In this document: positions 19,946 through 28,526 of the stretch, one piece after another
Layout: every line of letters begins with the position of its first letter
Position numbering within the stretch: the first letter of the stretch is position 1
Assembly: GCA_020637195.1 (NCBI GenBank)
Contig: JACJWK010000002.1
Span: 196,317 to 260,316, forward strand
Reading direction: 5' to 3'
Source of the DNA: Microthrixaceae bacterium
Lineage (GTDB): Bacteria; Actinomycetota; Acidimicrobiia; Acidimicrobiales; DATDAH01
Length of the DNA: 64,000 nucleotides
The notes under the pieces: model-generated
What the model saw: only the letters and a program-made list of their open reading frames with translations
What the model was told of the DNA's origin: nothing
The model's database searches: none
Translations under genes and position numbers: made by a program

Positions 19946-22219
19946 ATGGGGGAGCGCAGCGAGTTCCAGGGGGTCATCGGGCGGACCCGGCCGGAGTCCA
20001 CCCCGTGGTGGCCACCCGAGCCCCGTCCCCCCGAGGGGGCGCCCAACGTGCTCGTCGTCGTCCTCGACGACGTGGGCTTCGCGCAGCTCGGCTGCTACGG
20101 CTCCGACCTCGACACCCCGAACCTCGACGCCCTCGCCGCCGGCGGGCTCCAGTACACGAACTTCCACACCACCGCGCTGTGCTCGCCGACGCGGGCCTGC
20201 GTGCTCACCGGCCGCAACCACCACACCGCCGGTATCGGCCGGGTGGTCGACCTGTCCTCGGGCTTCCCGGGCTACGACGGCCACCTGCCCGACAGCTGCG
20301 GCACGCTGCCGCAGATGCTCACCCCCCACGGGTACGCGGCGTACGCGGTGGGCAAGTGGCACCTCACCCCCGAGCACGAGCACCACCTGGGCGCCACCCG
20401 CCGGCGCTGGCCGCTCGGCCGGGGCTTCGAGCGCTGGTACGGGTTCTTCGACGGCGAGACCAGCCAGTTCGGCCCCACCCTGCTGTCGGACAACCACTAC
20501 GTGCCCGCCCCCGGGGACCACGACGACGGCTACCACCTCACCGAGGACCTGGTCGACCACGCCCTCACGTTCCTGGGCGACCTCCGTGCGGTCCAGCCCG
20601 ACAAGCCCTGGCTGCTCTACCTCTGCCCGGGCGCGTGCCACTCGCCCCACCAGACCCCGCCCGAGTGGCGCGAGCGCTACCGCGGCCGGTTCGACCAGGG
20701 GTGGGACGCGTGGCGCGAGGCCACCTTCGCCCGCCAGGTCGACACGGGGGTGCTCCCCGCCGGCACCGAGCTGTCGCCCCGGCCGCCGTGGGTGCCGGCC
20801 TGGGACGACCTGTCGGACGACCAGCGCCGCGTGTCGGCGCGCTACATGGAGTGCTTCGCCGCCTTCCTCACCCACTTCGACCACCAGCTCGGCCGCGTCC
20901 TCGACCGCCTGCGGGAGACCGGCGAGCTCGACGACACCTTGATCATGGTGCTCTCGGACAACGGGGCCAGCTCCGAGGGGGGCCCCAACGGCTCGGTCAA
21001 CGACATCCGCAACTGGAACGTGCTCGAGATGTCGGTCGAGGAGGCCGTGGACCGCATCGACGAGATCGGCGGGCCCACCATCCACAACAACTACCCGTGG
21101 GGCTGGACGGTCGCGGGCAACACGCCGTTCAAGCGGTGGAAGCGCGAGACCCACGAGGGTGGCGTGTGCGACCCGCTCATCGTCCACTGGCCCGCCGGCA
21201 TCGCGGCCCGGGGCGAGCGCCGGCGGCAGTACACGCACGCCGTCGACCTGCTGCCCACCGTCCTCGAGGCGGTGGGGGTCGAGGCGCCGGCGGTGATCGA
21301 CGGGGTCGACCAGCAGCCGATCGCGGGCACGAGCTTCCGCTACTGCTTCGACGACGCCGACGCCCCGGACCGCCACACGGTGCAGTACTACGAGATGCTC
21401 GGCAGCCGGGCCCTCTACCAGGACGGCTGGAAGGCGGTCACCTACCACCCCATCGCCGACACCTCGATCCACATCGACGACGACCCCTGGGAGCTGTACC
21501 ACGTCGCCGTCGACCCCTCGGAGTGCCACGACCTGGCCGCCGACGAGCCCGAGCGGCTCCAGGCGATGATCGAGCGCTGGTGGCAGGAGGCGGAGGCCAA
21601 CCAGGTGCTGCCCGTCGACACGGATCTGTTGACGGCCATCCTCGGGCTCGAGCGCCCTGGCGTCGCCGACCGCACCCACTACGAGTTCCGGCCCGGCGGC
21701 GGCCCCGTGCCCGAGACCTGCACGGTCAACGTGCGCAACCGCAGCCACGCGGTCACCGCCGAGCTGTCCGGCCCGCTGGGCGACGCCGAGGGCATCCTGC
21801 TCGTGCAGGGCTCGGTCCTCGGGGGCTGGGTGCTGTACGTCGCCGGCGGTCGCCTGCACTACGCGCACAACCTCGCCGGCCTCGAGCAGCACCGCGTCGC
21901 CTCCGCCGAGCCGCTCGACCCGGCCGCCCGCACCCTCGGCCTGCGCTTCGAGCGCACCGGCGAGCACCGGGGCGTGGCCCACCTCCTCGCCGACGGGGTC
22001 GAGGTCGGCGCGGGCGAGGTCCCCCGGTTCACCCCGGTGCGCTTCGCCATCACCGGCGACGGCCTGCACTGCGGCGAGCACTGGGGGGTCCCCGTGGTGG
22101 GCGACTACCGGGCGCCGTTCCGCTTCACCGGATCGCTGCACCGGGTGCTGGTCGACGTCGAGGGTGAGCCCTTCTCGGACCCCGAGGCCGAGGTGCACGA
22201 CTCGCTGCGCCGCCAGTAG
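19946..22219 (+). CDS. arylsulfatase-type sulfatase
   Basis: A 757-aa sulfatase. Seen: the metal-binding VLDDVGFAQLGCYGSD at about 36-51, the formylglycine signature CSPTRACVLTGR with Cys79 as the residue oxidised to formylglycine, GKWHL near residue 136, and LSDNGASSEGG as the second metal site. The C-terminal ~180 residues resemble the extra jelly-roll-like domain of large actinobacterial arylsulfatases. There is no signal peptide, so the enzyme seems to be cytoplasmic. No formylglycine-generating enzyme is encoded in the window. GGGAGG lies 9 nt before ATG 19946. Together with the SurE-like lipoprotein it suggests scavenging of sulfate and phosphate esters. Confidence 0.9.
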   Translation: MGERSEFQGVIGRTRPESTPWWPPEPRPPEGAPNVLVVVLDDVGFAQLGCYGSDLDTPNLDALAAGGLQYTNFHTTALCSPTRACVLTGRNHHTAGIGRVVDLSSGFPGYDGHLPDSCGTLPQMLTPHGYAAYAVGKWHLTPEHEHHLGATRRRWPLGRGFERWYGFFDGETSQFGPTLLSDNHYVPAPGDHDDGYHLTEDLVDHALTFLGDLRAVQPDKPWLLYLCPGACHSPHQTPPEWRERYRGRFDQGWDAWREATFARQVDTGVLPAGTELSPRPPWVPAWDDLSDDQRRVSARYMECFAAFLTHFDHQLGRVLDRLRETGELDDTLIMVLSDNGASSEGGPNGSVNDIRNWNVLEMSVEEAVDRIDEIGGPTIHNNYPWGWTVAGNTPFKRWKRETHEGGVCDPLIVHWPAGIAARGERRRQYTHAVDLLPTVLEAVGVEAPAVIDGVDQQPIAGTSFRYCFDDADAPDRHTVQYYEMLGSRALYQDGWKAVTYHPIADTSIHIDDDPWELYHVAVDPSECHDLAADEPERLQAMIERWWQEAEANQVLPVDTDLLTAILGLERPGVADRTHYEFRPGGGPVPETCTVNVRNRSHAVTAELSGPLGDAEGILLVQGSVLGGWVLYVAGGRLHYAHNLAGLEQHRVASAEPLDPAARTLGLRFERTGEHRGVAHLLADGVEVGAGEVPRFTPVRFAITGDGLHCGEHWGVPVVGDYRAPFRFTGSLHRVLVDVEGEPFSDPEAEVHDSLRRQ

Positions 22220-22240
22220 CCGGCCAGGAGCCCGACCACC

Positions 22241-22300
22241 CCCCGGTTCTGTGTACAGGAACCGCGCGGTCCCGTCGCGGTCTCTGTGCACAGAACGGGG
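22241..22300. repeat. 60-nt imperfect palindrome after the sulfatase gene
   Basis: The arms begin CCCCGGTTCTGTGTACAG and, read from the other side, CCCCGTTCTGTGCACAG; inner arms ACCGCG/CGCGGT extend the stem to about 25 bp. It contains the 12-bp perfect palindrome TCTGTGCACAGA (22283-22294). The right flank CAGAACGGGGTTCGGGG is identical to the right flank of the palindrome at 51591-51634. It may act as terminator of the sulfatase transcript or be a REP-like element. Confidence 0.7.
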
Positions 22301-22337
22301 TTCGGGGCAGACGAACGGGTCGGTCGGGGGACCGGGC

Positions 22338-22343
22338 TAGGTT
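22338..22343 (+). promoter_or_regulatory. leaderless -10 of the LLM oxidoreductase gene
   Basis: TAGGTT, then 6 nt, then ATG 22350. Confidence 0.5.
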
Positions 22344-22349
22344 CCGGCG

Positions 22350-23243
22350 ATGGAGATCGGGATCGCGTTGCCCACCATGGCGCCGGGCTACGGCCCCGCC
22401 ACGACGGTGGACTGGGCCCGGGGCGCGGACGAGGGCCCGTTCTCGAGCATCAGCACGGGTGAGCGCATCTCGTTCGACAACCAGGACTGGGTGGGGGCGC
22501 TCGCCGCCGCGGCCGCGGTCACCGAGCGGGTCCGGGTGATGGCCAACGTCGTGGTGCTGCCCCTGCACCCCACCGCCGAGGTGGCCAAGCAGGTCGCCAC
22601 CCTCGACCAGCTCTCCGGCGGCCGGTTCACCCTCGGGGTCGGGGTCGGCGGGCGGGAGCACGACTACCGGAGCCTCGGCGCCCCGTTCGCCCGGCGCCAC
22701 GCCCGCCTGGACGAGCAGGTGGCCGAGCTCCGGCGCCTGTGGGCGGGCGAGCCGCCGTTCGACGGCGCCGACCCGGTGGGCCCGCCTCCCCTCCAGCCCG
22801 GCGGCCCACCCCTGCTCGCCGGCGCGCTCGGCCCGAAGGCCCTGGCCCGGGCCGCCCGCTGGGCCGACGGGGTCACCGGCTTCAGCGTGGCCGGGGCGGC
22901 CGACGAGATGGCCACCACGTTCCGCCTCGCCGAGCAGGCCTGGCACGACGCCGGCCGCAGCACGGCGCCGCGGAAGGTGAACGGCTGCTTCTACCTGCTG
23001 GGGGAGGACGACGCCGCCGCCCGGGACGAGCTGCGCCGCTTCGCGGCGCGGTACCTGGGGGTGTTCGGCCGCGAGTTCGCCGAGGCCATGGCGGCCGAGA
23101 CGCGGGTCTGGAGCGTCGGCGCGCTGCACGGCCTCCTCGACGGCGCCGAGGAGGCCGGCTGCGACGAGGTCGTCCTCGTGCCGGGGACGGTCGACCGCGC
23201 CTGCCTCGACCGCACCGTCGCCGCGCTCGCCGATCGCCGCTGA
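22350..23243 (+). CDS. LLM-class (probably F420-dependent) oxidoreductase
   Basis: A 297-aa TIM-barrel flavin/F420 oxidoreductase of the luciferase-like superfamily. The family pattern is visible: MEIGIALPT at the N-terminus, TERVRVMANVVVLPLHPTAEVAKQ, DQLSGGRFTLGVGVGG and the Arg-rich SLGAPFARRHARLDE. In actinobacteria most such proteins use coenzyme F420 in redox steps on lipids or xenobiotics; the cofactor here is inferred, not seen. The ATG follows a -10 element directly. No obvious partner gene overlaps it, but a P450 and a CoA-transferase lie nearby. Confidence 0.85.
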   Translation: MEIGIALPTMAPGYGPATTVDWARGADEGPFSSISTGERISFDNQDWVGALAAAAAVTERVRVMANVVVLPLHPTAEVAKQVATLDQLSGGRFTLGVGVGGREHDYRSLGAPFARRHARLDEQVAELRRLWAGEPPFDGADPVGPPPLQPGGPPLLAGALGPKALARAARWADGVTGFSVAGAADEMATTFRLAEQAWHDAGRSTAPRKVNGCFYLLGEDDAAARDELRRFAARYLGVFGREFAEAMAAETRVWSVGALHGLLDGAEEAGCDEVVLVPGTVDRACLDRTVAALADRR

Positions 23244-23252
23244 GCGCCCGCG

Positions 23253-23966
23253 CTACTCGGCGAGGGGCTCGACGGGCGGTCGCAGGACGCCGCCGAAGAA
23301 CGCGTCCAGGACCGGTGCCGGGTCGGCGGACCAGTCGAGGGCCCGGACCTGGTCGACCGTGCGCCGGCCGCCGAAGGCGCGGAACACCTCGAATGCGGGC
23401 CCGGCGAGGTGGAGGTCGGCCTCCGACCCCTCGGCCACCGGGCCCAGGGTGAGCACCCGGCCCGACGTGGTGATCTCGAGCGACGGCAACGACTCGGCCT
23501 CGATGAGGCGGTGGAGGCTCTTCGCGAGGAAGCCCAGCCCGACGTCGATGCCGTCGGAGTCCCGGGCGCCGGGCCGGTCGAGCGTGCCGCGGAGGTCGTG
23601 CTCGTGGGTGGTGACGTCGAAGACCATCTGCGACGTCGGGCCCGGCGGCACGGCCGGGATCAGCGCCTCGACCTGCGGGCCGACCTCGTCCCAGTGGTCG
23701 AGCAGGTCGGCCAGCGGTGTTCCCTCGGCCCGGGCCACCTGGGCCGCGGTCCACGGGTCGGACCCCGCGTCGGCGATGTTGCCGGCGAGCACGTCGTCGC
23801 ACACCCCGACCATGTGGCCCACGAGCTGGGCGACGGTCCACTCCGGGCAGGCGGGCACCGTGCGCCCCGCCACGTCGTCGCCCGCGCCGACCTCGCGCAG
23901 GAGGTCCGTGCTGCGGCGGCGGGTGCCGGCGTACGCGGCGGCGACGGCGTCGGGGTCGGCGAGCAT
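23253..23966 (-). CDS. maleylpyruvate isomerase-fold (mycothiol-dependent) protein
   Basis: A 237-aa protein of the DinB/MDMPI superfamily (TIGR03083 type). The N-terminal four-helix bundle has VPACPEWTVAQLVGHMVGV, with the first metal-ligand His in GHMV, and the family's VFDVTTHEHDLRGTL with the H-x-H-D ligands near residue 125. A small C-terminal domain follows. Family members use mycothiol in isomerisation or detoxification, a hallmark of actinobacteria; the exact substrate is unknown. It is convergent with the LLM gene (9-bp gap) and divergent from the P450 gene. Confidence 0.8.
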   Translation of the reverse strand: MLADPDAVAAAYAGTRRRSTDLLREVGAGDDVAGRTVPACPEWTVAQLVGHMVGVCDDVLAGNIADAGSDPWTAAQVARAEGTPLADLLDHWDEVGPQVEALIPAVPPGPTSQMVFDVTTHEHDLRGTLDRPGARDSDGIDVGLGFLAKSLHRLIEAESLPSLEITTSGRVLTLGPVAEGSEADLHLAGPAFEVFRAFGGRRTVDQVRALDWSADPAPVLDAFFGGVLRPPVEPLAE

Positions 23967-23972
23967 GCCCGC

Positions 23973-23978
23973 AGGCTA
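23973..23978 (-). promoter_or_regulatory. leaderless -10 of the mycothiol-fold gene
   Basis: On the minus strand TAGCCT, then 6 nt, then ATG 23966. Confidence 0.5.
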
Positions 23979-24029
23979 TTCGGCCGCCGTCGCGGGCGGC
24001 CCGGCCCGCCGGTGGGGTTCAATGGCGCG

Positions 24030-25247
24030 GTGACCGCACCCTCCGCCCCCGCGCCCGCCGCCCGGCCCGTGTACGACCTGCTCGACCCCGAGCTCTACCG
24101 GCGCGACCCCCACGACGCCTGGGCCTGGATGCGCGCGCACGAGCCGGTGTACCGCGACGAGGCCAACGGCCTGTGGGCCGTCACCCGCCACGCCGACGTC
24201 CTCGACGTCGAGCGGCGCTCCGACGTGTTCCTGAGCGGCCCGGCCTACCGGGCCCTGCCCTCGCCCGACGAGACGAACATGATCGCCCAGGACGATCCCC
24301 GCCACGGCCAGCAGCGCCGCCTCGTGTCGCGCGAGTTCACCCCGGCCGCGGTGCGCACGCGAGCCGACGAGATCCGGTCCCTCGTCGTCGAGCTGCTCGA
24401 CGAGGCGCTCGAGGCGGCGCCGGGCGGGCGGGGCGAGCTGGAGGTGGTCGACCGCCTGGCGGCCCAGCTGCCGGCCCGGCTGACCTGCCGCCTGCTCGGC
24501 TTCCCCGAGGCGCAGTGGCGTGACCTCAAGAGCTGGTCCGAGCGCCTCATGCGGCTCGACACCATGGACCGGGACCCCGAGGTCGCGCTCGGGGTCGTCA
24601 CCGCGTGCTTCGAGTTCAACTCGCAGCTCGACGACCTCCTCGCCGAGCGCGCCGGCTGCCCGATGGGTGACCTGCTCTCGACGTGGGCCAACGCCGAGAT
24701 CGACGGGGAGCCCCTCGACCGGATGTCGGTGTTCCACGAGACGGGCCTGTTCATCTCGGGGGGCTCCGAGACGACCCGGACGGTCATCGCCCACGGGCTG
24801 CGCGCGTTCTGCGACCACCCCGACCAGTGGGAGCGACTCGCCGAGGCCCCCCAGGCCGTCCCCGCGGCGGTCGAGGAGCTGCTGCGCTGGGTGACGCCGC
24901 TCAACAACTTCTTCCGGACGGCCGCCGTCGACACCGAGGTGGGCGGGCAGGCGGTCGGCGCGGGGGAGCGGGTCATCTTGTTGTACCCGTCGGCCAACCG
25001 CGACGAGGCCGTGTTCGACGACCCGTTCCGGTTCGACATCGCCCGGACGCCGAACCACCACGTCGCCTTCGGCTACGGCACCCACTTCTGCCTCGGCGCC
25101 AACCTGGCCCGCCAGACGCTGCGCCTGCTGCTCGAGGAGCTGCCTCGCCGCATCACCGATCTCGAGGTCGTGACCGAGCCCGACGTCGAGCCCAACCTGT
25201 TCGCCCGGGCGGTGCGCCGCTTCGACCTCGGCTACCGGCGCCGCTGA
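24030..25247 (+). CDS. cytochrome P450 monooxygenase
   Basis: A second class I P450 (405 aa), not a close duplicate of the one at 10.5 kb. Seen: I-helix motif ISGGSETTRTVIAHG (Gly-Gly-Ser replaces the common Ala-Gly-Asn), EELLRWVTPLNNFFRTA with the ExxR, and the haem loop FGYGTHFCLGANLA with Cys354 as ligand. GTG 24030 follows TTCAAT with a 6-nt gap, so a leaderless message is likely. No redox partner is adjacent. The LLM oxidoreductase upstream and the CoA-transferase downstream suggest oxidation of a lipid or steroid-like carbon source, which is an inference from context. Confidence 0.92.
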   Translation: MTAPSAPAPAARPVYDLLDPELYRRDPHDAWAWMRAHEPVYRDEANGLWAVTRHADVLDVERRSDVFLSGPAYRALPSPDETNMIAQDDPRHGQQRRLVSREFTPAAVRTRADEIRSLVVELLDEALEAAPGGRGELEVVDRLAAQLPARLTCRLLGFPEAQWRDLKSWSERLMRLDTMDRDPEVALGVVTACFEFNSQLDDLLAERAGCPMGDLLSTWANAEIDGEPLDRMSVFHETGLFISGGSETTRTVIAHGLRAFCDHPDQWERLAEAPQAVPAAVEELLRWVTPLNNFFRTAAVDTEVGGQAVGAGERVILLYPSANRDEAVFDDPFRFDIARTPNHHVAFGYGTHFCLGANLARQTLRLLLEELPRRITDLEVVTEPDVEPNLFARAVRRFDLGYRRR

Positions 25248-25338
25248 CCCGGTCGGACGGCCGACCGGCGCGCCGGCGACGGGCCGACCGGCGCCGCCGC
25301 GGGTGACCTCCGACCCTGGTGCCGCCGGGCCGGTCCGC

Positions 25339-25344
25339 CACACT
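25339..25344 (+). promoter_or_regulatory. -10-like element of the CoA-transferase gene
   Basis: CACACT, then 6 nt, then ATG 25351. The same GCCACACT context precedes the start at 42805. Confidence 0.35.
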
Positions 25345-25350
25345 TCGGGC

Positions 25351-26649
25351 ATGGCCATCACGCTGCACACGCCCGAGGAGGGCGCCGAGCTGATCCGCGA
25401 CGTCGACCGCCTGGGGATCCCCCTCGGGCCGGGCCAGCCCGCGGGCCTCCTCCACGCGCTCGGGAAGCGGGAGCGCTTCGACGAGCTCGTGGTGTTCGGG
25501 GCGCTGCTCGTCGACCTCTACGAGCTCTTCACCCGGCCCGGGGTCCGCCTGCTCAGCGGGTTCTACGGGCCGGCCGAGCGCTTCCTGATCGACTCGGGGG
25601 CCGACATCTCGTTCGTCCCGTCCGACTTCCGGCGCTTCACCCCGATCCTCGAGCGCATCGCCCCCCGCGTGATGGCGACGGCGGTCTCGGCGCCCGACGA
25701 GGACGGCTGGATGAGCCTCTCGGTGCACGCCGGCGCCACGATCGCGGAGCTGAACCGGGCCGTGGCCGACCCCGACCGCGTCGTGATCGCCGAGGTCGTG
25801 GCCGACGCGCCCCGGACCTTCGGCATCGAGCCGGACCACCCGCACCGCCTGCACGTGGACGACGTCGACCTCGTCATCGAGGGCGACCGGCCCCTGTTCG
25901 TCCTCCCCGACGCGGTGCCGACGGAGGTGGACGAGGAGATCGCCCGCCACGTGCGCCCGTTCATCACCGACGGCTGCACCCTCCAGACCGGGATCGGGGG
26001 CATCCCGTCGACCATCGCCCGCCTGCTCGCCGAGGACTCCGGCGGTGACTACGGGGTGCACTCCGAGATGTTCACGACCGGGCTCATGCAGCTGCACAAG
26101 GCGGGCAAGGTCACGAACGCCCACAAGGGCCAGTTCGACGGCCAGTCGATCTCGACGTTCGCCGCGGGCACGAGCGACCTGTACGAGTGGCTGGACGGCA
26201 ACGACGAGGTCCGCTTCCTGCCCGTGGACGTGGTCAACTCGCCCGAGGTGATCGCCCGCAACCGCAAGATGGTCACGATCAACGGGGCGCTCATGCTCGA
26301 CCTCTGGGGCCAGACCGTCGCCGACACCCTCGGCAGCCGGCAGTTCTCGGGCATCGGCGGCCACGAGGACTTCGTGTCGGTCTCGGGCCTCGAGCTGGAG
26401 GACCGCAGCCTCATCTGCCTGCCCTCGCGTGCGAACGTCGACGGCCGGTCGGTGTCGCGCCTGTTGCCCGCACTGCCCCAGGGCACCGTCGTCACCACGC
26501 CTCGCCACCAGCTCGACATCGTGGTCACCGAGCACGGCGCGGCCTCGCTGCGGGGGCGCACGGTGCGCGAGCGGGCGGTCGCCCTCGCCCGGATCGCCCA
26601 CCCCGACGACCGCGACGAGCTGCTCGCCCACGCCCGGACCATGGGGTGA
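25351..26649 (+). CDS. acetyl-CoA hydrolase/transferase family protein
   Basis: A 432-aa family I CoA-transferase, like 4-hydroxybutyrate or acetate CoA-transferases. It moves CoA between acyl groups through a glutamyl-CoA intermediate. The C-terminal half has the conserved GGIPSTIARLLAE, then GVHSEMFTTGLMQL with the catalytic Glu, and GQFDGQSISTFAAG. The size matches the family. It is flanked by a P450 gene upstream (104-bp gap) and an ABC exporter downstream, each with its own promoter-like element, so it is probably expressed alone. The substrate cannot be read from sequence. Confidence 0.88.
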   Translation: MAITLHTPEEGAELIRDVDRLGIPLGPGQPAGLLHALGKRERFDELVVFGALLVDLYELFTRPGVRLLSGFYGPAERFLIDSGADISFVPSDFRRFTPILERIAPRVMATAVSAPDEDGWMSLSVHAGATIAELNRAVADPDRVVIAEVVADAPRTFGIEPDHPHRLHVDDVDLVIEGDRPLFVLPDAVPTEVDEEIARHVRPFITDGCTLQTGIGGIPSTIARLLAEDSGGDYGVHSEMFTTGLMQLHKAGKVTNAHKGQFDGQSISTFAAGTSDLYEWLDGNDEVRFLPVDVVNSPEVIARNRKMVTINGALMLDLWGQTVADTLGSRQFSGIGGHEDFVSVSGLELEDRSLICLPSRANVDGRSVSRLLPALPQGTVVTTPRHQLDIVVTEHGAASLRGRTVRERAVALARIAHPDDRDELLAHARTMG

Positions 26650-26690
26650 GGCGCACGCCCGGGTCGTCGCCGACGCGCCGCGCCACCGCG

Positions 26691-26696
26691 TAGCGT
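26691..26696 (+). promoter_or_regulatory. leaderless -10 of the ABC exporter operon
   Basis: TAGCGT, then 7 nt, then ATG 26704. Confidence 0.5.
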
Positions 26697-26703
26697 GCCG
26701 GCG

Positions 26704-27612
26704 ATGGCGGTCGTCGAGACGCAGGGGCTGACGAAGCGGTTCGGCGCGCTGACCGCCGTGGCCGACCTCGACCTGACCGTCCTCGAGGGTGAGATCTTCG
26801 GGTTCCTGGGCCCCAACGGCGCGGGCAAGACCACCACCACCCGGCTGCTGCTGGACGCGCTGCGCCCCACCGCGGGCACGGTGCGCGTGCTCGGCGGCAC
26901 GGGCGGCGATCCCGAGGTCCGGCGCCGCATCGGGGTGCTGCCCGCCGACCTCCACTTCGATCCTCGTCTCACCGGCCACGAGCTGTTCGCCTACCTCGGC
27001 CGGCTGCGCGGCGACCCGGCGCAGGCGGCGGTGGCCGCGCTCTGCGAGCGCTTCGACCTGGACGCCGGACGTCGCATCGACGAGTTGAGCACCGGCAACC
27101 GGCGCAAGGTGGGGATCGTCGCCGCCTTCGCCCACCGCCCCGATCTGCTGGTCCTCGACGAGCCGACGAGCGGCCTCGACCCGATCATGCAGGAGGAGTT
27201 CCACGAGCTCGTGCGGGAGCGCAACGCGGACGGGGCCACGGTCTTCCTCAGCTCCCACCTGCTTCCCGAGGTGCAGGAGATGGCCGGCCGGGTGGGCCTC
27301 ATCCGCGCCGGCCACCTCATCGAGGTGCAGTCGGTCGCCGATCTGCTGCGCGCCCGGGTGCAGCACCTCGAGGTCGAGCTCCCCGAGCCGGTCCCGCCGG
27401 ACGCCTTCGCCGGCGTGCCGGGCGTCGGCGACGTCACGGTCGACGGTCGCAGCGTGCGCTTCTCGGTCGACGGCCCCGTGCACCCCGCGCTGGCCCGCGC
27501 GGCCGAGCTCCGGGCGGAGCGCCTCACGAGCCACCAGCCCGACCTCGAGGACATCTTCCTCGAGCGCTACCGGGAGCGGGCGACCGACCGCGATCCGGAG
27601 GTGGGACCGTGA
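26704..27612 (+). CDS. ABC transporter ATP-binding protein
   Basis: The 302-aa ATPase of a two-component ABC-2 exporter. Walker A is GPNGAGKTT (about residue 40), the signature LSTGNRRKV, Walker B LLVLDEPTSGLD, and the switch His in SSHLLPEVQEM. The C-terminal ~90 residues form the DUF4162-like domain seen in drug-export ATPases (LEVELPEPVPPDAF...EDIFLERY). It overlaps the permease gene by 4 nt, so the two are translationally coupled. Substrate unknown; relatives export antibiotics or lipids. Confidence 0.92.
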   Translation: MAVVETQGLTKRFGALTAVADLDLTVLEGEIFGFLGPNGAGKTTTTRLLLDALRPTAGTVRVLGGTGGDPEVRRRIGVLPADLHFDPRLTGHELFAYLGRLRGDPAQAAVAALCERFDLDAGRRIDELSTGNRRKVGIVAAFAHRPDLLVLDEPTSGLDPIMQEEFHELVRERNADGATVFLSSHLLPEVQEMAGRVGLIRAGHLIEVQSVADLLRARVQHLEVELPEPVPPDAFAGVPGVGDVTVDGRSVRFSVDGPVHPALARAAELRAERLTSHQPDLEDIFLERYRERATDRDPEVGP

Positions 27613-28427
27613 GCGCGACCCGTGCCGCGGTCGTGGCGCGGCGCCTCCTCGTCGACCGGCGGCGCGCCCTCGTGTGGTGGTGCGTCGCGTTCGTGGCCTT
27701 CATCGAGGTCAACATCGTCTTCTACCCGAGCGTCGAGGGGCAGGACGACTTCGACCAGATGATGGAGCAGCTCCCCGAGAGCCTGCGGGTGCTCACCGGC
27801 ATCACCGAGGACCTGTCGCTCACGTCGCCGGTCGGCTACCTCCAGAGCCAGCTCTTCGCGATGTTCTTCGCGCTCCTGCTGCTCATCTTCGGCATCGGGC
27901 TCGCCGCCAACGCGATCGCGGGTGCCGAGCAGGACGGTCGCCTCGAGTTCCTGCTCGTGCAGCCCGTGCGTCGCCTCGAGGTGGCGCTCGGCCGCTGGGG
28001 CGCGGTGGTGCTGCTCGTCTCGGCGATGGCGCTCGCGGGCACCCTGTCGCTCGTGGTCACGGACCCGCTCGTGGGCCTCGACGAGGGCCTTCCCGCCCTG
28101 CACCTCGTGGCCGCGTGCGTCGAGAGCCTGCTGCTCGCGCTCGTCTTCACCGCGGTGGGCTTCGCGGTGGGCGCCGCGACGGGCCGCAAGGCCGAGGCGC
28201 TGTCGGTGGCGAGCGCCCTCGCCGCGGTCGCGTTCCTGCTCAACGGCTTCGGCGACCTGATCGACGCGGTGGCCACCGCGCGGGTCGTGTCTCCCTGGTA
28301 CTGGTACATCGGCAGCGACCCGCTCAACGAGGGCTTCACGCTGCTCGGCACCGTGCCGGCGCTCGTCACCATCGTCGTGCTCGTCGCCGCCGGCACCTGG
28401 GCCTTCGAGCGTCGCGACCTGCGCTGA
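27609..28427 (+). CDS. ABC-2 type transporter permease
   Basis: A 272-aa membrane protein with about six helices, e.g. ALVWWCVAFVAFIEVNIVFY, LFAMFFALLLLIFGIGLAAN, VTIVVLVAAGTWAF. The segment AGAEQDGRLEFLLVQPVRRLE is the cytoplasmic coupling loop typical of this family (usually E.GTLE.LL..P). It starts with a GTG inside the end of the ATPase gene (GTGA overlap) and ends 99 bp before the repair genes. It forms the membrane channel of the exporter with the ATPase. Confidence 0.88.
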   Translation: MSATRAAVVARRLLVDRRRALVWWCVAFVAFIEVNIVFYPSVEGQDDFDQMMEQLPESLRVLTGITEDLSLTSPVGYLQSQLFAMFFALLLLIFGIGLAANAIAGAEQDGRLEFLLVQPVRRLEVALGRWGAVVLLVSAMALAGTLSLVVTDPLVGLDEGLPALHLVAACVESLLLALVFTAVGFAVGAATGRKAEALSVASALAAVAFLLNGFGDLIDAVATARVVSPWYWYIGSDPLNEGFTLLGTVPALVTIVVLVAAGTWAFERRDLR

Positions 28428-28526
28428 GCCGTCCCGCACCGGCACCCCGGGCGCCGGATCAGACCGGAGCACCTCCCCGTCCGATTCCCGCCAGTACCCA
28501 GGGGCCGGCCGTGCGACGATGCCCGG

